Part shown: positions 37,539 to 46,330 of the stretch, piece after piece | How positions within the stretch are numbered: position 1 is the first letter of the stretch | Layout: each line of letters begins with the position of its first letter | NCBI RefSeq assembly: GCF_023278185.1 | Contig: NZ_CP066356.1 | Coordinates: forward strand, 2,224,001 to 2,288,000 | Reading direction: 5' to 3' | Length of the DNA stretch: 64,000 bases | DNA from: Bradyrhizobium elkanii USDA 76 | GTDB lineage: Bacteria; Pseudomonadota; Alphaproteobacteria; Rhizobiales; Xanthobacteraceae | Translations under genes and position numbers: made by a program | The notes under the pieces: model-generated | The model's database searches: none | The model's input: only the letters and a program-made list of their open reading frames with translations | What the model was told of the DNA's origin: nothing

Positions 37539-38156
37539 ATGCTCAAGCTCTATTTTGCCCCCGGCACCTGCGCGCTCGCGTCCCACATCGCGCTGGCCGA
37601 GGCCGGCGCGCCCTACACGACCGAGAAGATCGATTTCAAGACCAACCAGCAGAACAGCCCGGAATACCTGAAGATCAATCCGAAGGGCCGCGTGCCGACG
37701 CTGGTGACCGATCGCGGCGTGCTGACCGAGACGCCGGCTATGCTGGCCTACATCGCGCAGACCTTTCCGCAGGCGAAGCTCGCGCCCGACGACGCCTTCG
37801 AATTCGCCAGGCTGCAGGCCTTCAACTCCTATCTGTGCTCGACGGTGCATATCTGCCACGCCCACAAGATGCGCGGCGCGCGCTGGGCGACGCAGGAGAC
37901 TTCGTTCGCCGACATGAAGGCGATGGTGCCGAAGACCATGGGCGCCTGCTTCAACCTGATCGAGCGCGACATGCTGAAGGGCCCGTGGGTGATGGGCGAG
38001 AACTACACCGTCGGCGATGCCTATCTCTACACGCTGACCCTGTGGCTCGACGGCGACGGGGTCGACATCGCAACGCTGCCCAAGGTGAAGGCGCATCGCG
38101 CGGCGATGGAGAGCCGCCCAGCGGTGCAGAAGGTGCTGGCCGAGCAGAAGGCGTAA
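37539..38156 (+). CDS. Glutathione S-transferase, beta class-like
   Basis: 205 aa. The N-terminal thioredoxin-like domain starts MLKLYFAPGTCALASHIALA with the beta-class Cys11; the cis-Pro/Ser region is GRVPTLVTDRGVLTETPAML. The C-terminal helical domain contains YTVGDAYLYTLTLWL. It probably conjugates or reduces small electrophiles with glutathione. It is divergent from the FAD monooxygenase, a plausible shared aromatic-detoxification context. Confidence 0.92.
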   Translation: MLKLYFAPGTCALASHIALAEAGAPYTTEKIDFKTNQQNSPEYLKINPKGRVPTLVTDRGVLTETPAMLAYIAQTFPQAKLAPDDAFEFARLQAFNSYLCSTVHICHAHKMRGARWATQETSFADMKAMVPKTMGACFNLIERDMLKGPWVMGENYTVGDAYLYTLTLWLDGDGVDIATLPKVKAHRAAMESRPAVQKVLAEQKA

Positions 38157-38173
38157 CGCCGGCAACAACTCGG

Positions 38174-38300
38174 CGTCGTCCCGGCGAAAGCCGGGACCCA
38201 AAACCCCAAATCTCAATTGTGGCACGACGCTGGGGCTACAGCCCTTCGCTCCCAATTTTCAACTGTGGTTATCGGGTGCCGGCCTTCGCCGGGACGACGG
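38174..38300. repeat. Intergenic repeat (GTCGTCCCGG family)
   Basis: CGTCGTCCCGGCGAAAGCCG at one end and CGCCGGGACGACGG at the other, enclosing ~80 bp with two CAATTGTGG / CAACTGTGG copies. It occupies the gap between the GST and LysR genes. Confidence 0.8.
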
Positions 38301-38326
38301 GGAATGACGGGGGATAGAGTGTCGCG

Positions 38327-39241
38327 TTACGCCTTTCTTCCCTCCAGCTCGCGTCCCGTCTCCAGCATCAGCTTGCGCAGCCACAGCGAGCCCGGATCCA
38401 TCTGGGCGCGCGTCGGATAGAACATGTGCTGCTCGTCGATCCCTGGATCGAGCGGCGGCGTCACCGTCATCAGCGACAATTGCTTCGACAGTGCCGAGAT
38501 CAGCCGGCGCGGCACGAAGGCGACGAGGTCGGTGCGCGCGGTGACGTGCAGCGCCTCGATATAGCCCGGCACCACCAGCGCGATCCGCCGCTCGATGCCC
38601 TTGGCGCGCAGCCAGGTGTCGATCAGGTCCTCGTTCTGGCCGCGGATGATCACGGCGACATGGCGCGCGGCGAGGAACGCTTCGCGCTTCTTCAGCTTCG
38701 TGCCGACGCCGTGGCCGCGCCGCACCGCGAGCGCATCGCTGTCGGTGTAGAGCCGCTGGCGGTGAAAGCCCTTGAAGGAGTCGCCGATCGAGATCACGAG
38801 ATCGATGGTGCGGGCGAATTCGGGCGTGAAGATCGCAGGTCCCCGCCACGGCACCACGTCGATGGTGACGTTCGGCGCGATCAGCGTCACCTTCTCCATC
38901 AGTGGCGGCATCAGGAGCTCGACCGCGAGGTCGGGCATCATCAGGCGAAAGTGCCGGTCGCTGCGCGCGGCGTCGAAATCGTCGGAGACGAACAGCGCGC
39001 GCACCTGGTCGAGCGCATTGGCCAGCGGCGAGCGCAGCGCCTGCGCCCGCGGCGTCAGCTCCATCCGCGCGCCGTTGCGCACCAAAAGCGGATCGCCGAT
39101 CAGGTCGCGCAGCCGCTGCAGCGCGTGGCTGGTCGCCGGCTGCGACAGATTGAGCCGCATCGCGGCGCGGCTGACATTGGCTTCGCGCAGCAGGGCGTCG
39201 AGCGCGACCAGCAGATTGAGGTCAACCGAATTCAAATTCAT
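38327..39241 (-). CDS. LysR family transcriptional regulator
   Basis: 304 aa from the ATG at 39241 (MNLNSVDLNLLVALDALL). The N-terminal winged helix (AAMRLNLSQPATSHALQRLR) and the rest of the first ~65 residues are typical; the effector domain contains IDVVPWRGPAIF and LVISIGDSF. It is divergent from a SnoaL-like gene, the classic LysR layout, with an operator-like inverted repeat overlapping its start. Ligand and target beyond this pair are unknown. Confidence 0.93.
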   Translation of the reverse strand: MNLNSVDLNLLVALDALLREANVSRAAMRLNLSQPATSHALQRLRDLIGDPLLVRNGARMELTPRAQALRSPLANALDQVRALFVSDDFDAARSDRHFRLMMPDLAVELLMPPLMEKVTLIAPNVTIDVVPWRGPAIFTPEFARTIDLVISIGDSFKGFHRQRLYTDSDALAVRRGHGVGTKLKKREAFLAARHVAVIIRGQNEDLIDTWLRAKGIERRIALVVPGYIEALHVTARTDLVAFVPRRLISALSKQLSLMTVTPPLDPGIDEQHMFYPTRAQMDPGSLWLRKLMLETGRELEGRKA

Positions 39242-39243
39242 CG

Positions 39244-39265
39244 GGTGAATATATATCATATCACC
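39244..39265. promoter_or_regulatory. Inverted repeat at the LysR start
   Basis: GGTGA...TCACC with an AT-rich centre, imperfect 22-bp dyad, beginning 3 bp upstream of the LysR ATG and inside the divergent gap. It is probably the autoregulatory site. Confidence 0.5.
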
Positions 39266-39391
39266 TATCGATTGGAAGAATGCGCAGCCAGGCCGCAGGG
39301 ATTGGGCCAAGGCGTTTTCACGCGAGCCGAAGGCCGCATCGCGCGAGGAGACGCCTGAAATCAGGGTCCATCAATCGCAAGGAGACGCGCC

Positions 39392-39814
39392 ATGAGCGCA
39401 GCCGACAACAAGAAACTGGTGCAGGAGATGTTCGTGATCGCGGGCAGTCCCGATCCTGCGGTGCGCGAGAATTCGCTGTTCATGGCAACGCTTGCCGACG
39501 ACGCGATCTGGACCGTGACCGGGCAATATTCCTGGTCGCGCACCTTCACCGGCAAACAATCGATCATCAACGATCTGCACGGCCATGTCCGCTCGAAGCT
39601 GGCCGAGCGCGGCCGAACCGTCGCCCATCGCATCCTCGCCGACGGCGACATCGTCGTGGTCGAAGCCAAGGGCAACAACCTCACCAAGCAAGGCCAGCGC
39701 TACGACAACGACTATTGCCTGGTGTTCCGCTTCGACGGCGGCCGGATCAAGGAGGTGCGGGAATATTGCGACTCGGTCCTGACCGAGAAGGCGCTCGGCG
39801 CGTTTCCAGTGTAG
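39392..39814 (+). CDS. SnoaL/NTF2-like protein
   Basis: 140 aa with a cone-shaped NTF2-like fold predicted from MATLADDAIWTVTGQYSWSR, HRILADGDIVVVEAKGN and YCLVFRFDGGRIKEVREYCD. Such proteins are often small isomerases, hydrolases or ligand binders; no catalytic set is certain here. It is divergent from the LysR gene, which probably controls it. The stop is followed by a GC-rich hairpin. Confidence 0.85.
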   Translation: MSAADNKKLVQEMFVIAGSPDPAVRENSLFMATLADDAIWTVTGQYSWSRTFTGKQSIINDLHGHVRSKLAERGRTVAHRILADGDIVVVEAKGNNLTKQGQRYDNDYCLVFRFDGGRIKEVREYCDSVLTEKALGAFPV

Positions 39815-39845
39815 CGGCGGGCCGCTAACGGGCGGCACAAACGAA

Positions 39846-39869
39846 GACGGCGCCCGTCCGGGCGCCGTC
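39846..39869. terminator. Hairpin between convergent SnoaL-like and GST genes
   Basis: GACGGCGCCCG / CGGGCGCCGTC, a perfect 11-bp stem with a 2-nt loop. T-rich sequence follows on the minus-strand side only (CTTCGTTTGTG), so it fits best as the end signal for rightward reading or as a bidirectional stop. Confidence 0.6.
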
Positions 39870-39892
39870 GTCCTGCCGTCGTGTGGATCGGC

Positions 39893-40579
39893 TTACGCCA
39901 CCTTGGACTTGAGGTGGCCGAACATGATGTCGCGGGCTGCGTCGTCCATCTCGGCCTTGAAGGTGTGCTTGTCCTTCAGCGCGATCGCGCGCGCCGCCGC
40001 CGGCCGCGCCGAGATCTCGTCGACCAGCCGCTTGACGTTCGGATATTTGGCGTAGCCTTCCTCACCGAGGATGAACGGCGCCATCCGCGCCCAGCCCCAG
40101 AACGCCATGTCGACGATCGTGTAGCTGTCGCCGACCATGTAGCGCTGTTTCGCCAGGTGATCATCGAGGATCTTGTAATGGCGGTGCGCCTCGTACTGGT
40201 AGCGGTTGTTGGCGTAGTCGAGATCCTTCGGCGCGAAGTGCTTGAAGTGCACGGCCTGGCCGGAATAGGGGCCGAGGCCGGTCGCGATGAACATCAGCCA
40301 GGACAGCGTCGCGGCGCGGTTGGCCGGCGTATTGGCAGGCAGGAACTTGCCGTGCTCCTCGGCGAGGTAGAGCAGGATCGCGTTCGAGTCGAACACCAGC
40401 ACGCCGTCATCGTCGATCGCCGGCACCTTGCCGTTCGGGTTGACCTTCAGGAATTCCGGCGCGAACTGCTCGCCCTTGCGGGTGTCGACCGGGATCGCCT
40501 CGAACGGCAGGCCGGACTCTTCCAGGAACAGCGCGACCTTGTTCGGGTTCGGTGCACCGTTGAAATAGAATTTGATCAT
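39893..40579 (-). CDS. Glutathione S-transferase family protein
   Basis: 228 aa. The N-terminal domain is MIKFYFNGAPNPNKVALFLE with the GSH-contacting NPNGKVPAIDDDGVLVFDSN; the C-terminal helical domain includes YMVGDSYTIVDMAFWGWARM. The N-PN-K start resembles the Ure2p/YfcG-type (nu) class rather than beta class, so it may act as a disulfide reductase. It stands alone between convergent and tandem neighbours. Confidence 0.9.
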   Translation of the reverse strand: MIKFYFNGAPNPNKVALFLEESGLPFEAIPVDTRKGEQFAPEFLKVNPNGKVPAIDDDGVLVFDSNAILLYLAEEHGKFLPANTPANRAATLSWLMFIATGLGPYSGQAVHFKHFAPKDLDYANNRYQYEAHRHYKILDDHLAKQRYMVGDSYTIVDMAFWGWARMAPFILGEEGYAKYPNVKRLVDEISARPAAARAIALKDKHTFKAEMDDAARDIMFGHLKSKVA

Positions 40580-40715
40580 GAAGGGACTCCCTTGGTTCTT
40601 TTAGCCGGCGAGGACGGGACGCGGCGGGGAAGGCCGCAGACGATCCCCTCATGCGCAAATTTCGCTGCGCTGCGCAAGCTACGAGTTTGTGAATCAGGGT
40701 CGCGTGGCGCGCTGG

Positions 40716-41042
40716 TCAGCCGGCCCAGAAAAAGCCCAGGATACCCGCGACGACCAGCGCGATGCCCGCGACGTCCAGCACGGCGGCGGAGCGGGTCGCG
40801 GCATGCAGGCGGGACGCCTGCGTCGCGCGTTCTGATTCCCGCGCGTAGCCATGGACGATGATCTCTTCATTGAACTCGCCATGCGCCTCGAGCGCGAGCG
40901 TCAGCCCGACGCAGACGAGCAGGATGCCGAAAATGATCAGGCCGAAGAAGCCGAGCAGGCCGATCAACAGCATCGGAAACATGCCGAGCAGGAAGATCGG
41001 CAGCAGCGGCACCAGCAGCAAGGTCTCGGATTGTCTTCGCAT
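40716..41042 (-). CDS. Hypothetical small membrane protein
   Basis: 108 aa if started at the ATG at 41042 (MRRQSETLLLVPLLPIFLLG); an upstream start at 41117 adds 25 unlikely residues. Two hydrophobic regions are at residues ~9-50 and a C-terminal VLDVAGIALVVAGILGFFWA, with a charged middle (EFNEEIIVHGYARESERAT). No family is recognised. Codon use looks like its neighbours. Confidence 0.6.
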   Translation of the reverse strand: MRRQSETLLLVPLLPIFLLGMFPMLLIGLLGFFGLIIFGILLVCVGLTLALEAHGEFNEEIIVHGYARESERATQASRLHAATRSAAVLDVAGIALVVAGILGFFWAG

Positions 41043-41142
41043 CGGCGACCAATCGAAGCGGCAAGTGACGGGGCCGAGCGTAGGCCCGCTTCGCCGGAGC
41101 ATCAAGGCGGCCCGCATTCAAGACGGCGTCATCTTTCCCGAC

Positions 41143-41208
41143 GTGTCATTCTCAGCTGCGCAATTGCGTATCTGAGGGCGCCGCGAAGCGGCGGGCCCGG
41201 AATGACGA
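41143..41208. repeat. Intergenic repeat with GCGCAATTGCGT core
   Basis: GTGTCATTCTCAGCTGCGCAATTGCGTATCTGAGG fragments and GGCCCGGAATGACGAGG define a short member of the CGTCATTCCGG family, downstream of ccrM. Confidence 0.65.
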
Positions 41209-41228
41209 GGAAGATCAGTCGGCTTGCC

Positions 41229-42381
<1,153 letters not shown>

Positions 42382-42443
42382 AGGCGACGCTGTCGGCGAC
42401 GCGGGACTAAACAACCGACTGGCGCCACATTGACCCGGCAAAG

Positions 42444-42458
42444 TAAAAATCGACTTAA
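42444..42458 (-). promoter_or_regulatory. CtrA-like box upstream of ccrM
   Basis: On the minus strand it reads TTAA-N7-TTTA, one mismatch from the CtrA consensus TTAA-N7-TTAA, about 85-95 bp upstream of the ccrM ATG. The surrounding 42382-42743 region (362 bp) holds no convincing gene and must contain the promoters of ccrM and of the zinc metallopeptidase. Confidence 0.5.
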
Positions 42459-42743
42459 TTGGAAATCTTCATGCTAAAGATTGCAGCATCTTTTGCGCGG
42501 CATGGCGTGGTGCCGTCGGCGTTGTGCTGCAACATCAGCGCGTTCGGCGAAAAAATTTGCGGATCATCAAACCGGCACGATTCGCGCGGTAGATTCGCCC
42601 TCATTCGCAGCCGTTTGCACCGCAAGGATGCGCGCCTTCCGGACTAGGCAATTATTGCCGGGCAGGATATTGATTAACAGAATGGAAATTTTAAGTTGGA
42701 GTGTCCCGCGTTGGGTCGCCGACTGGAATGAAGGGAAACCGCC

Positions 42744-43682
42744 ATGCGCTATGATGATTTCCGCCGCAGCGACGACATCGAAGACCGTCGCGATGAAGGC
42801 GGGATGGGCGGAGGTGGCGGCGGCGGCTTCGGCATTCCGATGGGTGGTGGCGGGCTCGGCATCGGCACCATCATCGTGCTCGGCCTGCTCGGCTACGCCT
42901 TCGGCATCGACCCGCGCATCCTGATCGGCGGCGCCGAGATTCTCACCGGCGGCGGCCAGGCGCCGACCTACCAGACCGACCGGCAGTCGTCGGGCGGGCA
43001 GGCCAAGCGCGGCGCGCCGACCGACGAGATGGGCAGCATGATCGCCGGCATCCTCGGCGAGATCGACGATCGCTGGAGCGAGATCTTCCAGGCCGGCGGC
43101 CAGACCTACACCGGTCCGAAGATCGTGCTGTTCCGCAACGCCACCAATGGCGGCCGCTGCGGCATGGCGCAGTCGGCGATGGGACCGTTCTACTGCCCGC
43201 CGGACAAGACCATCTTCCTCGATACCGGCTTCTTCCGCGAGGTCGAGACGCGCTTCCGCGGCTGCTCGGGCAACGCCTGCAAGTTCACCGCGGCCTATAT
43301 CATCGCGCATGAAGCCGGCCATCACATCCAGAACCTGCTCGGAATCATTCCGCGCGTGAACCGGCTGCAGCAGCAGGCCGGCAGCAAGGCCGAGGCCAAC
43401 GCGCTGCAGGTCAAGGTCGAGCTGCAGGCCGATTGCCTTTCCGGCGTCTGGGTCAACCGCGAGGAGAAGAAGCGGCCGGGCTTCCTCGAGGCCGGCGACA
43501 TCGACGCCGCGCTGACCACCGCGAACGCGATCGGCGACGACACGCTGCAGCGGCAGGCTACGGGCAGGGTGGTGCCCGACTCCTTTACCCACGGCTCCGC
43601 CGCGCAGCGCAAGGAGTGGTTCATGAGGGGCTACCAGCAGGGCACAGTGCAGGCCTGCAACACGTTCGGCGGTAGCTTGTAG
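42744..43682 (+). CDS. Neutral zinc metallopeptidase (YpfJ family)
   Basis: 312 aa. N-terminal acidic/Arg stretch, a Gly-rich segment (GGMGGGGGGGFGIPMGGGGL) and one membrane helix (TIIVLGLLGYAFGI) anchor a peptidase domain with the zinc motif HEAGHH and metal/structural Cys in GCSGNACKFTAAYIIAHEAG. The end QGTVQACNTFGGSL is typical. The ATG at 42744 follows a non-coding region shared with ccrM. The role is probably envelope protein processing; substrate unknown. Confidence 0.9.
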   Translation: MRYDDFRRSDDIEDRRDEGGMGGGGGGGFGIPMGGGGLGIGTIIVLGLLGYAFGIDPRILIGGAEILTGGGQAPTYQTDRQSSGGQAKRGAPTDEMGSMIAGILGEIDDRWSEIFQAGGQTYTGPKIVLFRNATNGGRCGMAQSAMGPFYCPPDKTIFLDTGFFREVETRFRGCSGNACKFTAAYIIAHEAGHHIQNLLGIIPRVNRLQQQAGSKAEANALQVKVELQADCLSGVWVNREEKKRPGFLEAGDIDAALTTANAIGDDTLQRQATGRVVPDSFTHGSAAQRKEWFMRGYQQGTVQACNTFGGSL

Positions 43683-43695
43683 CGTGTACCGGGAG

Positions 43696-43822
43696 CGTCA
43701 TCCCCGGATGAGCGCGACTGCGCTCACTCGGGAGGTGTTCGCCTCTTCGGCGAGCCTCGAAGGATGACGGAGCCCGCGGCCCCCATCCTTCGAGGCGCGC
43801 TACGCGCACCTCAGGATGACGG
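43696..43822. repeat. Intergenic repeat (CGTCATCC...GGATGACGG family)
   Basis: Begins CGTCATCCCCGGATGAGCGC and ends CACCTCAGGATGACGG, with facing CGAAGGATGACGG / CCATCCTTCGAGG. It shares blocks with 28965 and 35968. Confidence 0.8.
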
Positions 43823-43849
43823 CGGAATGTGCGGAAGGAGCGCACTACC

Positions 43850-44413
43850 ATGTCTTCGATCGACGAATCCAAATCATTCATCCCGCTCAACATCGCGGTG
43901 CTGACGATTTCCGACACCCGCTCGCTGGCGGATGACAAGTCGGGCACCACGCTGGCCGACCGACTCACCGCGGCCGGCCACAAGCTCGCTGCACGCGAGA
44001 TCGTCACCGACGATGTCGAGGCGATCAGGGCCGTGATCCGGCGCTGGATCGCCGATCCCGCCGTCGATGCCGTCATCACCACCGGCGGCACCGGCTTCAC
44101 CGGCCGCGACGTGACGCCGGAGGCGGTCGAGCCATTGTTCGAGAAGCGGATGGACGGCTTTTCGATCGCCTTCCACATGCTGAGCCACGCCAAGATCGGG
44201 GCGTCGACAATCCAGAGCCGCGCCACCGCTGGCGTTGCGGGCGCGACCTTCATCTTCTGCCTGCCCGGTTCGCCCGGCGCCTGCCGCGACGGCTGGGACG
44301 GCATTTTGGCCGCGCAGCTCGACTACCGCACGCGGCCCTGCAATTTCGTCGAGATCATGCCGCGGCTCGATGAACATCTGCGCCGCCCGAAGGCGAAGGG
44401 CTCGAGCGCGTAG
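43850..44413 (+). CDS. moaB: Molybdenum cofactor biosynthesis protein MoaB
   Basis: 187 aa from the ATG at 43850 (MSSIDESKSFIPLNIAVLTI). It has the MoaB/Mog molybdopterin-binding fold with TISDTRSLADDKSG, TTGGTGFTGRDVTPEAVEPL and FCLPGSPGACRDGWDGIL. It is inferred to adenylate or bind molybdopterin during Moco synthesis, here without other mo genes nearby. Repeats flank it on both sides. Confidence 0.93.
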   Translation: MSSIDESKSFIPLNIAVLTISDTRSLADDKSGTTLADRLTAAGHKLAAREIVTDDVEAIRAVIRRWIADPAVDAVITTGGTGFTGRDVTPEAVEPLFEKRMDGFSIAFHMLSHAKIGASTIQSRATAGVAGATFIFCLPGSPGACRDGWDGILAAQLDYRTRPCNFVEIMPRLDEHLRRPKAKGSSA

Positions 44414-44427
44414 CCACCCTCTATCCC

Positions 44428-44554
44428 CGTCATTCCGGGGCGTGCGAAGCACGAGTCCGGAATCCATTTTGCCGCAGGTTCTGTGGCCCGATGGATTCCG
44501 GGCTCATCGCTACGCGATGCCCTCAGATGCGCAATTGCGCATCGGGGAATGACG
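44428..44554. repeat. Intergenic repeat (CGTCATTCCGG family, long)
   Basis: CGTCATTCCGGGGCGTGCGA ... GATGGATTCCGGGCTCATCG ... CAGATGCGCAATTGCGCATC ... GGGGAATGACG. It contains the GCGCAATTGCGC core seen at 57218 and 60813. Confidence 0.85.
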
Positions 44555-44566
44555 AGAGGGGCTGTC

Positions 44567-45508
44567 CTAAAGCTCCAGCTCCCAGGTCTCGCCGACCAGA
44601 TCGACGCCAAAGCTGTGGTGCTTCTCTTCCTTGACCCGCTGGAAGCCGGCGCGGGCGTAGATGCCGCGCGCAGCGACCAGGATGCTCTGGGTCCACAGCG
44701 TCATCTTCTTGTAGCCCATCTCGCGTGCGGCGCGGATGCACTGCTCCACCAGCGCGCGGCCGACACCGAGCCCGCGCGCCTTGTCCTCCACCGCCAGCAG
44801 CCGCAGCTTGGCGACCCCATCGCCGCCGTTGACCAGGAAGACCGAGCCGACCGGCTCGCCGTCGACCTCCGCGATCCAGCAATGCTCGCGGGCGGGATCG
44901 AACGATCGCAGAAACTGCGCGCAGATCTCGGCCACCAAGGCCTCGTAGCTGATGTCCCAGCCATACTCCTCCGCGTAGACGCGACCCTGTTGCGAGATCA
45001 CCCAGCCCATGTCGCCGACGCGATGGCTGCGCAGCAGGAAGCCGACCGGCTTCCTGGCCGCAGGCTCCAGCGATTGCTCGATCGTGCCCATCGCGCGCAC
45101 CACCGCCGCGCGACGGTCGCCGTCCATCTGCTTCAATAGCGCCCCGACCTCGCTGCGCGAGCGGCGGTCGAGGTCGGCGGCAGCAGTGCAGCCCTTGGCG
45201 GTGAGCGCCACCTCGTTGACGCGCTTGTCGGCTTTCGACGGCTTGCGCGTCACAATCTGGCGCTTTTGCAGCGCCTGTAGCGTGCGGCTGACGAAGCCGG
45301 CATCGAGATCGAGATCGCGCACCAAGTCGGTCGCGGTGCAATTTTCGCGATGCGCGAGCTCGTAGATGATCCGCGCTTCCTGCAGCGTGAATGTCGAATG
45401 CAACAGCTTCGGCTCGATGATGCCGAGCTTGCGGGTATAGAACCGGCTGAAGCCGCGGACCGCGGCGACCTGGCTCTCGAGGGCGGTATCATGGGAATTT
45501 GATTTCAT
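44567..45508 (-). CDS. MarR regulator fused to GNAT acetyltransferase
   Basis: 313 aa two-domain protein. Residues ~25-145 are a MarR winged helix (RENCTATDLVRDLDLDAGFV, SRTLQALQKRQIVTRKPSKA). Residues ~160-313 are GNAT, with the acetyl-CoA loop ARGLGVGRALVEQ. The ATG is at 45508. A perfect 9-bp inverted repeat just upstream (45516-45538) looks like its own operator. It stands alone between moaB and a glycosyltransferase gene. The acetyl acceptor and inducing ligand are unknown. Confidence 0.9.
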   Translation of the reverse strand: MKSNSHDTALESQVAAVRGFSRFYTRKLGIIEPKLLHSTFTLQEARIIYELAHRENCTATDLVRDLDLDAGFVSRTLQALQKRQIVTRKPSKADKRVNEVALTAKGCTAAADLDRRSRSEVGALLKQMDGDRRAAVVRAMGTIEQSLEPAARKPVGFLLRSHRVGDMGWVISQQGRVYAEEYGWDISYEALVAEICAQFLRSFDPAREHCWIAEVDGEPVGSVFLVNGGDGVAKLRLLAVEDKARGLGVGRALVEQCIRAAREMGYKKMTLWTQSILVAARGIYARAGFQRVKEEKHHSFGVDLVGETWELEL

Positions 45509-45515
45509 CAAAGAT

Positions 45516-45538
45516 ATTATTTGACGGAATCAAATAAT
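45516..45538. promoter_or_regulatory. Operator-like inverted repeat of the MarR-GNAT gene
   Basis: ATTATTTGA and TCAAATAAT, perfect 9-bp arms separated by 5 bp (CGGAA), eight bases upstream of the MarR-GNAT ATG. The size and AT-rich arms suit a MarR dimer, implying autoregulation. Confidence 0.7.
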
Positions 45539-45596
45539 CCGCAAGCGCTTTCTGGTGCGCCTTCTTCACGCGAACAGTGCCGCTTCGCTTGACGCC

Positions 45597-46166
45597 TTAT
45601 GCCACCATGATCCGGCTGCGCAGCATGGTGCGCGAGGAGCGGCCGAGCCGGCGCAGCAGGCGCGCCTCGGAGCGGCGGGCATCGGGCCGATAGCCGCCGA
45701 TCCGCTCGTAATGCTCGCGGGCGATCAAAAGGCCCTGTTCGGCCGAGGGCCCGGTGATCATCCGGGCGACGAATTTGAGGCCGTCGCGCAGGCCCGGGTC
45801 GGTGTAGGGCGCGCGGGCGTAGCGGAAGATGCCGGCGCGGTCCTTGCCGCTTGCCGCCACCATCTGGATGAACTGGGTGGTTTCCTCGATCCAGCCGGCA
45901 TCGAGCACCGCGCCCGGATGCAGGAACATCAGCCAGGGCGACCGCGCCTGCCGCGCGCCTGCCGCAAGCGCCGCGGCGCGCGTGCCCTCGAAACGCAGGA
46001 AGCGGCAACCGGCGACGTCGGCGACGCGCTCCATCACATCGCTGTTGCTGCGATCGACCAGCAGCACTTCGCGGATGACACCCGCGGCCGCGCCCGGCAC
46101 CAGCGCCGCCAGGGTTGCGACCGCGGTGCGCTCGACGCCGTCGGTTGGAATGATCACGCTCAGCAT
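45597..46166 (-). CDS. Small GT2-like glycosyltransferase
   Basis: 189 aa from the ATG at 46166 (MLSVIIPTDGVERTAVATLA). The N-terminal LSVIIPT and VREVLLVDRSNSD positions match GT2 folds, and ARQARSPWLMFLHPGAVLD takes the place of the usual DxD region, which here lacks the acidic pair. The protein is short for GT2. It may be inactive or use a different metal-independent chemistry. Sequence upstream of 46166 in frame is probably untranslated. Confidence 0.7.
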   Translation of the reverse strand: MLSVIIPTDGVERTAVATLAALVPGAAAGVIREVLLVDRSNSDVMERVADVAGCRFLRFEGTRAAALAAGARQARSPWLMFLHPGAVLDAGWIEETTQFIQMVAASGKDRAGIFRYARAPYTDPGLRDGLKFVARMITGPSAEQGLLIAREHYERIGGYRPDARRSEARLLRRLGRSSRTMLRSRIMVA

Positions 46167-46330
46167 GATTTTGAGGCTTCGATGGCTCAAACGATGGAGA
46201 AACTCCGGCCGTGTTATCACCTTGTCATATTCAAAGCAGCCTGTTCGCCTGCAGAATTTTGAAGCAAGGTTCTGTGGAATTTCTCCGTTCATGTTCTTGA
46301 TTTGTTCTCGGGCTGTGTTAGCTTCAAAGC

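Noticed and set aside
42459..42647. 62-codon plus-strand frame upstream of the zinc peptidase
   Set aside because: No family, no ribosome site, and it lies in the AT-richer promoter region of ccrM.
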